NCBI RefSeq assembly: GCF_900105395.1
Contig: NZ_LT629775.1
Coordinates: 5,540,001 to 5,604,000 of the forward strand
Direction of reading: 5' to 3'
DNA from: Streptomyces sp. TLI_053
GTDB taxonomy: Bacteria; Actinomycetota; Actinomycetes; Streptomycetales; Streptomycetaceae
DNA: 64,000 bases
Part shown: piece after piece, positions 59,785-64,000 of the stretch
How positions within the stretch are numbered: the stretch's first letter is position 1
Layout: each line of letters begins with the position of its first letter
Position numbers and translations under genes: made by a program
Notes under the pieces: model-generated
Told to the model about the DNA's origin: nothing
Databases searched by the model: none
Seen by the model: only the letters and a program-made list of their open reading frames with translations

Positions 59785-60813
59785 TCAGGCCGTCAGCCAG
59801 GCGTCGATGTCCGCCAGCAGTTCCTTCCGCACGCTGTCCGGCGCGACCGAGCCGCGCACCGACTGCCGGGCCAGCTCGGCCAGCTCGGGGTCGGAGAAGC
59901 CCAGCACGTCCCGGGCCAGGTCGTACTGGTCGGCGAGCCGGGAGCCGAACAGCAGCGGGTCGTCCGCGCCGAGCGCCAGCGGCACCCCGGCGTCGAACAG
60001 CCGTCGCAGCGGGACGTCCTCCGGGCGCTCGTAGACGCCCAGCGAGACGTTCGAGGACGGGCAGACCTCGCAGGTCACCTGGCGGTCGGCCAGCCGCTGC
60101 ATCAGCCGCTCGTCCTCGGCGGCCCGCACCCCGTGGCCGATCCGGCCGGCGCCGAGGTCGTCCAGGCAGTCCCGGACGGACTCCGGGCCGGCCAGTTCGC
60201 CGCCGTGCGGGGCGGCCAGCAGCCCGCCCCGGCGGGCGATGTCGAAGGCCCGGTCGAAGTCGCGGGCCAGCCCGCGGCGCTCGTCGTTGGACAGGCCGAA
60301 GCCGACCACGCCCCGGTCGGTGTAGCGGACGGCGAGCCGGGCCAGGGTCCTGGCGTCCATCGGGGACTTCATCCGGTTGGCCGCGACCAGGACCCTGATG
60401 CCGACCCCGGTGGCGGCGGCGGCCTGCTCCACCGCGTCCAGGATCAGTTCCAGGGCCGGGATCAGCCCGCCCAGCCGGGGCGCGTAGGAGGTCGGGTCGA
60501 CCTGGATCTCCAGCCAGCGGGAGCCGTCCCGCCGCTCGTCCTCGGCGGTCTCCAGGACCAGTCGGCGGATGTCCTCCTCGTCGCGGAGGACCGAGCGGGC
60601 GGTGTCGTAGAGGCGCTGGAACCGGAACCAGCCGCGTTCGTCGGTGGCCCGCAGCCGGGGCGTCCCGCCGGAGCTGAGCGCCTCCGGCAGCCGGACCCCG
60701 TGCTTGTCGGCCAGTTCCAGCAGGGTGGCCGGGCGCATCGAGCCGGTGAAGTGCAGGTGCAGGTGGGCCTTCGGAAGGTCCCTGACGTCTCGCGGGTTCA
60801 GCAGGCGTTCCAT
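59785..60813 (-). CDS. add: adenosine deaminase
   Basis: A 342-residue TIM-barrel zinc hydrolase converting adenosine to inosine in purine salvage. Metal and catalytic residues are visible: LHLH in AHLHLHFTGSM (His19, His21), His and Glu in APHGGELAG, His in IGHGVRA, and Asp-Asp in LGADDPLLF. The canonical HAGE reads HGGE, a conservative change. It is transcribed in the same direction as the upstream aspC gene but separated by a hairpin. Confidence 0.92.
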   Translation of the reverse strand: MERLLNPRDVRDLPKAHLHLHFTGSMRPATLLELADKHGVRLPEALSSGGTPRLRATDERGWFRFQRLYDTARSVLRDEEDIRRLVLETAEDERRDGSRWLEIQVDPTSYAPRLGGLIPALELILDAVEQAAAATGVGIRVLVAANRMKSPMDARTLARLAVRYTDRGVVGFGLSNDERRGLARDFDRAFDIARRGGLLAAPHGGELAGPESVRDCLDDLGAGRIGHGVRAAEDERLMQRLADRQVTCEVCPSSNVSLGVYERPEDVPLRRLFDAGVPLALGADDPLLFGSRLADQYDLARDVLGFSDPELAELARQSVRGSVAPDSVRKELLADIDAWLTA

Positions 60814-60848
60814 TCACGAATCCTGCCGTATCGGGGCCCCCTACGGGA

Positions 60849-60891
60849 ACCGCCCTCTTCCCGGCCCCCGAAGGGGTGAAAAGAGGGCGGT
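60849..60891 (-). terminator. hairpin between aspC and add
   Basis: A perfect 11-bp stem (60849-60859 with 60881-60891) with A/T-richer closing pairs lies 64 bases beyond the minus-strand aspC stop and 36 bases upstream of add. Confidence 0.7.
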
Positions 60892-60954
60892 CCGGTCAAT
60901 CGGCGTTGACGTCCGCGTCCGGGGCACCACGAGCGGGCCCGGGGCGGGGAGGGT

Positions 60955-62199
60955 TCAGCGGGCCTCGGCCAGCAGCTTCTGGATCCGGCCGACACCCTCG
61001 GCGAGGTCGGCGTCGCCCAGCGCGTAGGAGAGCCGCAGGTAGCCGGGGGTGCCGAAGGCCTCGCCGGGAACGACCGCGACCTCGACCTCGTCCAGGATCA
61101 GCGAGGCCAGCTCGGCGGAGGTCTGCGGACGCTGCCCGCGGATCTCCTTGCCCAGCAGGGCCTTGACGGACGGGTACACGTAGAAGGCGCCCTCGGGCTC
61201 GGGGCAGACCACGCCGTCGATCTCGTTGAGCATCCGGACGATGGTGCGGCGGCGCCGGTCGAAGGCGGTGCGCATCTCGTGGACGGCGGAGAGGTCGCCG
61301 GCGACGGCGGCCAGGGCGGCGCGCTGGGCCACGTTGGAGACGTTCGAGGTGGCGTGCGACTGCAGGTTGGTCGCGGCCTTGACGACGTCCTTGGGGCCGA
61401 TCACCCAGCCCACCCGCCAGCCGGTCATCGCGTAGGTCTTGGCGACACCGTTGACCACGACGGTCTTGTCCGCGAGCTCCGGCAGCAGGGCCGGCAGCGA
61501 GACGAACTCCGCGTCGCCGTAGACCAGGTGCTCGTAGATCTCGTCGGTGAGGACCCACAGCCCGTGCTCCACGGCCCAGCGGCCGATCGCCTCGGCCTCG
61601 GCCCGGGTGTACACCGCGCCGGTCGGGTTGGACGGCGAGACGAAGAGCACCACCTTGGTGTTCTCGGTGCGGGCGGCCTCCAGCTGCTCGACCGAGACCT
61701 TGTAGCCGGTGGTCTCGTCGGTCACGACCTCCACCGGCACGCCGCCGGCCAGCTGGATCGACTCCGGGTAGGTGGTCCAGTACGGCGCCGGGACGATGAC
61801 CTCGTCGCCCGGGTCGAGGATCGCCGCGAACGCCTCGTAGATCGCCTGCTTGCCGCCGTTGGTCACCAGCACCTGGGAGGCGTCCACCGCGTAGCCGGAG
61901 TCGCGCAGCGTCTTGGCCGCGATCGCCTCCTTGAGCTCCGGCAGGCCGCCGGCCGGGGTGTAGCGGTGGTTCCTCGGGTCGCGGCAGGCCTCGACGGCCG
62001 CCTCGACGATGTAGTCCGGGGTGGGGAAGTCCGGCTCGCCGGCGCCGAAGCCGATGACGGGCCGGCCGGCCGCCTTGAGGGCCTTGGCCTTGGCGTCCAC
62101 GGCGAGGGTGGCGGACTCGGCGATCGCGCCGATCCGGGCGGAGACGCGGCGGTCGGCGGGGCGGACGGAACGGTCGGGCTGCGGGGTGGAAGCGCTCAT
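60955..62199 (-). CDS. aspC: aspartate-type aminotransferase (PLP-dependent)
   Basis: A 414-residue class I aminotransferase. The PLP-binding Lys is in VNGVAKTYAMTGWRVGW, with NPTG (PSNPTGAVY) and the Arg of GYLRLSYA for substrate carboxylate. The opening VSARIGAIAESATLAVDAKAKALKA is typical of the Ib aspartate aminotransferase group. ATG 62199 has no good ribosome binding site. Its place just upstream of tRNA-Trp, secE and nusG on the other strand matches the streptomycete order I recall. Confidence 0.9.
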   Translation of the reverse strand: MSASTPQPDRSVRPADRRVSARIGAIAESATLAVDAKAKALKAAGRPVIGFGAGEPDFPTPDYIVEAAVEACRDPRNHRYTPAGGLPELKEAIAAKTLRDSGYAVDASQVLVTNGGKQAIYEAFAAILDPGDEVIVPAPYWTTYPESIQLAGGVPVEVVTDETTGYKVSVEQLEAARTENTKVVLFVSPSNPTGAVYTRAEAEAIGRWAVEHGLWVLTDEIYEHLVYGDAEFVSLPALLPELADKTVVVNGVAKTYAMTGWRVGWVIGPKDVVKAATNLQSHATSNVSNVAQRAALAAVAGDLSAVHEMRTAFDRRRRTIVRMLNEIDGVVCPEPEGAFYVYPSVKALLGKEIRGQRPQTSAELASLILDEVEVAVVPGEAFGTPGYLRLSYALGDADLAEGVGRIQKLLAEAR

Positions 62200-62458
62200 G
62201 CCTGCATGGTCGCAGACCGCACACCGCCCGGGCATGGCGGTTTCACGATATGTACGGGACCGTCCGGATGGCGGCCGGGTGGGGGCCCGGTGACGGCCCG
62301 AAAAAGAAGAGGTTCGACCAAACGCCCTTCGACCCCGTACACTCACTGATCGACGGCCACCGAACGAACCGGAGCCTCCACCACCGCACCGAAACAGTGC
62401 GGAGTCCGGTGGAAGATACGGTAGGTTGGTCGTCACTACTGGGGCCGCGAGGTTCCGT

Positions 62459-62531
62459 AGGGCAATAGCTCAATTGGTAGAGCACCGGTCTCCAAAACCG
62501 GCGGTTGGGGGTTCAAGTCCCTCTTGCCCTG
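62459..62531 (+). tRNA. tRNA-Trp (CCA)
   Basis: A 73-base cloverleaf: acceptor AGGGCAA pairs perfectly with TTGCCCT, anticodon loop CTCCAAA with CCA, T arm GGGGGTTCAAGTCCC. TAGGTT (62422-62427) is a possible -10 element about 30 bases upstream. CCA is not encoded. Confidence 0.96.
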
Positions 62532-62548
62532 CTGCTTGATCCGTACTC

Positions 62549-62578
62549 AGCCCGTTCGCTCCACAGAGCGAGCGGGCT
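62549..62578 (+). terminator. hairpin between tRNA-Trp and secE
   Basis: A 13-bp stem (one G-U pair) with loop CACA, followed by TGATG; placed 18 bases after the tRNA. Confidence 0.75.
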
Positions 62579-62678
62579 TGATGCGGAGAGGGCGCCGATC
62601 AGCACCGCTAGCCGGCCGCTCGTGCCTCTTCGGGTACGCAGTCGACGCTCGGCAGGACCCGGATTCAGGTGAGGACGA

Positions 62679-63011
62679 GTGACGGAGACCACGGGCTCCA
62701 CCGCAACGCCTGAGAGCGGCAACCCCGAGGGGGCCGACGGCGCTGCCGAGACCACCCCTGCGGAGGGTGATTCGCGCCGCAAGCGCTCTGGCGACAAGAA
62801 GTCCGGCAAGCGGGGCAAGAAGGGCGTCTTCGCGCGCCTCGCCCTCTTCTACCGGCAGATCATCGCCGAACTGCGCAAGGTCGTCTGGCCGACCCGCAAC
62901 CAGCTGGTGAGCTACACCACGGTCGTGGTCGTGTTCGTCGTGGTCGTGATGGCCTTCGTGTCCGGCCTCGACTACGGCTTCTCCAAGGCCGCCCTCTGGA
63001 TCTTCGGCTGA
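62679..63011 (+). CDS. secE: preprotein translocase subunit SecE
   Basis: A 110-residue subunit of the SecYEG channel. A disordered Glu/Gly-rich and Lys-rich N-terminus (1-50) precedes the conserved amphipathic helix (FYRQIIAELRKVVWPTRNQL) and a single membrane helix (about 78-98). GTG 62679 has GAGGACGA upstream. It is followed by nusG, the universal secE-nusG order. Confidence 0.96.
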   Translation: MTETTGSTATPESGNPEGADGAAETTPAEGDSRRKRSGDKKSGKRGKKGVFARLALFYRQIIAELRKVVWPTRNQLVSYTTVVVVFVVVVMAFVSGLDYGFSKAALWIFG

Positions 63012-63222
63012 CCAAGCCGTTCCACCTGTGCGTACAACCTCCCGACCCGGGCCGGTCCTCGGCCCGGGTCGAGCTGTCTGCGTCGGAGGTACGGGGCCGC
63101 TACCGTTGACTCGGTACTGTTGAAGTCTTCGAGGCGAACTTCCGGCGACCGCGTGAGCGGAGCGGAGCCGGACCGTCGCGGAGCGTGCCACCTTCACCAT
63201 CTCCAGGAAAGAAGCAGCCACC

Positions 63223-64000
63223 GTGTCTGAGTCCCCCCTGTACGACGCCGACGAGACCGTCCTCGAGGCGGATGTCGCCGCCGAGGACGCGGCCGAGCTG
63301 GCTGACGCCGTCGAGTCCGACGAGCAGCAGATCGTGGACGCGGTCGACACCGACGAGGACGAGGTCGAGGCGTTCGACGAGGCCGAGGCCGGCGAGCCGG
63401 CCGAGGACGTCGCGCTGCACGTGGAGACCGAGGAGGAGCTCGTCGAGGACGCCGACGAGGACACCGAGGGCGACGAGGACGAGGCCGCCGCCGAGGAGAC
63501 CGAGGAGGAGGCCGTCGAGGTCGACCCGGTCGCCAAGTTCCGCGAGGACCTCCGGTTCATGCCCGGCGAGTGGTACGTGATCCACACCTACGCCGGCTAC
63601 GAGAACCGGGTGAAGCAGAACCTGGAGCAGCGCGCGGTCTCCCTCAACGTCGAGGAGTACATCTTCCAGGCCGAGGTGCCGCAGGAGGAGGTCGTCCAGA
63701 TCAAGAACGGCGACCGCAAGACCATCCGCCAGAACAAGCTCCCCGGCTACGTCCTGGTGCGCATGGACCTCACCCCGGAGTCCTGGGGCGTCGTGCGCAA
63801 CACCCCCGGTGTCACCGGCTTCGTCGGCAACGCCTACGACCCGTACCCGCTGACCCTGGACGAGGTCGTCAAGATGCTCGCCCCCGACGTCGAGCGCCAG
63901 GCGGCCAAGGAGGCCGGCAAGCCCTCGCCGGTCAAGCCCAGCGAGATCCAGGTCCTCGACTTCGAGGTCGGCGACTCGGTCACCGTCACCGACGGTCCGT
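63223..64000 (+). CDS. nusG: transcription termination/antitermination protein NusG, 3' partial
   Basis: The frame is open from GTG 63223 (AGGAAAG upstream) to the window end; 259 codons are visible. Residues 1 to about 107 are a strongly acidic Asp/Glu-rich extension typical of Streptomyces NusG. The NGN domain starts near GEWYVIHTYAGYENRVKQNL (Trp117) and includes NKLPGYVLVRMDL; the KOW domain begins at the edge (VGDSVTVTDGP). NusG binds RNA polymerase and Rho or ribosomes. A TTGACT hexamer (63106-63111) in the 211-bp gap after secE may belong to its own promoter. Confidence 0.96.
   Translation, partial: MSESPLYDADETVLEADVAAEDAAELADAVESDEQQIVDAVDTDEDEVEAFDEAEAGEPAEDVALHVETEEELVEDADEDTEGDEDEAAAEETEEEAVEVDPVAKFREDLRFMPGEWYVIHTYAGYENRVKQNLEQRAVSLNVEEYIFQAEVPQEEVVQIKNGDRKTIRQNKLPGYVLVRMDLTPESWGVVRNTPGVTGFVGNAYDPYPLTLDEVVKMLAPDVERQAAKEAGKPSPVKPSEIQVLDFEVGDSVTVTDGP

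Overview
This window is chromosomal DNA from a high-GC actinobacterium, almost certainly a member of the Streptomycetaceae (Streptomyces or Kitasatospora). The evidence is very strong third-position G/C, GTG starts, ATGA/GTGA-coupled operons, AfsK-type kinase, NusG with a long acidic N-terminal extension, HadA/HadB-type MaoC pair next to rpmG, and a reduced nuo operon followed by htpX, an arrangement I recall from Streptomyces. There are no insertion sequences, prophage genes, CRISPR arrays or rRNA genes. Most genes look like core or family-conserved housekeeping genes.

Layout. 1-8.3 kb: the 3' part of a membrane-anchored L,D-transpeptidase, a stand-alone FabH, a TetR regulator, an AfsK-type Ser/Thr kinase with a C-terminal propeller, GalE, and a lipoprotein trypsin-like protease with PDZ domain. 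8.4-10 kb: a 40-bp tandem repeat and an orphan sensor kinase. 10.1-21.3 kb: a ten-gene complex I operon nuoABCHIJKLMN that lacks nuoDEFG, then htpX. 21.4-28.6 kb: a MocR regulator and EamA exporter sharing overlapping start codons, an orphan cytochrome oxidase subunit I, a BlaI regulator with an M56 protease, and small membrane proteins. 28.6-33 kb: azoreductase, ECF sigma factor, MDR oxidoreductase and LysR regulator, then Mug glycosylase and a PAP2 phosphatase behind a PhoP-like box. 34-41.4 kb: two peptidases, an amino acid permease, hypothetical proteins and YajQ. 41.6-55.6 kb: a tRNA-Tyr, a HAD hydrolase and a potassium-uptake island (two KimA-like APC permeases, kdpFABC preceded by a second microprotein, kdpD and kdpE). 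55.6-64 kb: a degenerate amidohydrolase, tRNA-Thr and tRNA-Met, rpmG, MaoC pair, murB, add, aspartate aminotransferase, tRNA-Trp, secE and the start of nusG.

The most interesting observation is a shared regulatory element. CGTCAA-N5-CGTCAG-type direct repeats with 11-bp half-site spacing occur in two copies exactly 32 bp apart upstream of the first KimA-like gene and again downstream of kdpE, and a related pair of half-sites also 32 bp apart lies upstream of the kdp operon. An inverted-orientation version lies upstream of the second KimA-like gene. This suggests a KdpE regulon uniting Kdp and two KimA-type importers. The copy downstream of kdpE faces no protein gene but points at a strongly structured stretch ending in a palindrome, so it may drive an undescribed small RNA or short peptide.

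Coordinates of starts were chosen from ribosome binding sites, operon overlaps and family length; alternatives are noted per gene. Everything here comes from reading the sequence and remembered family features; no searches were run.
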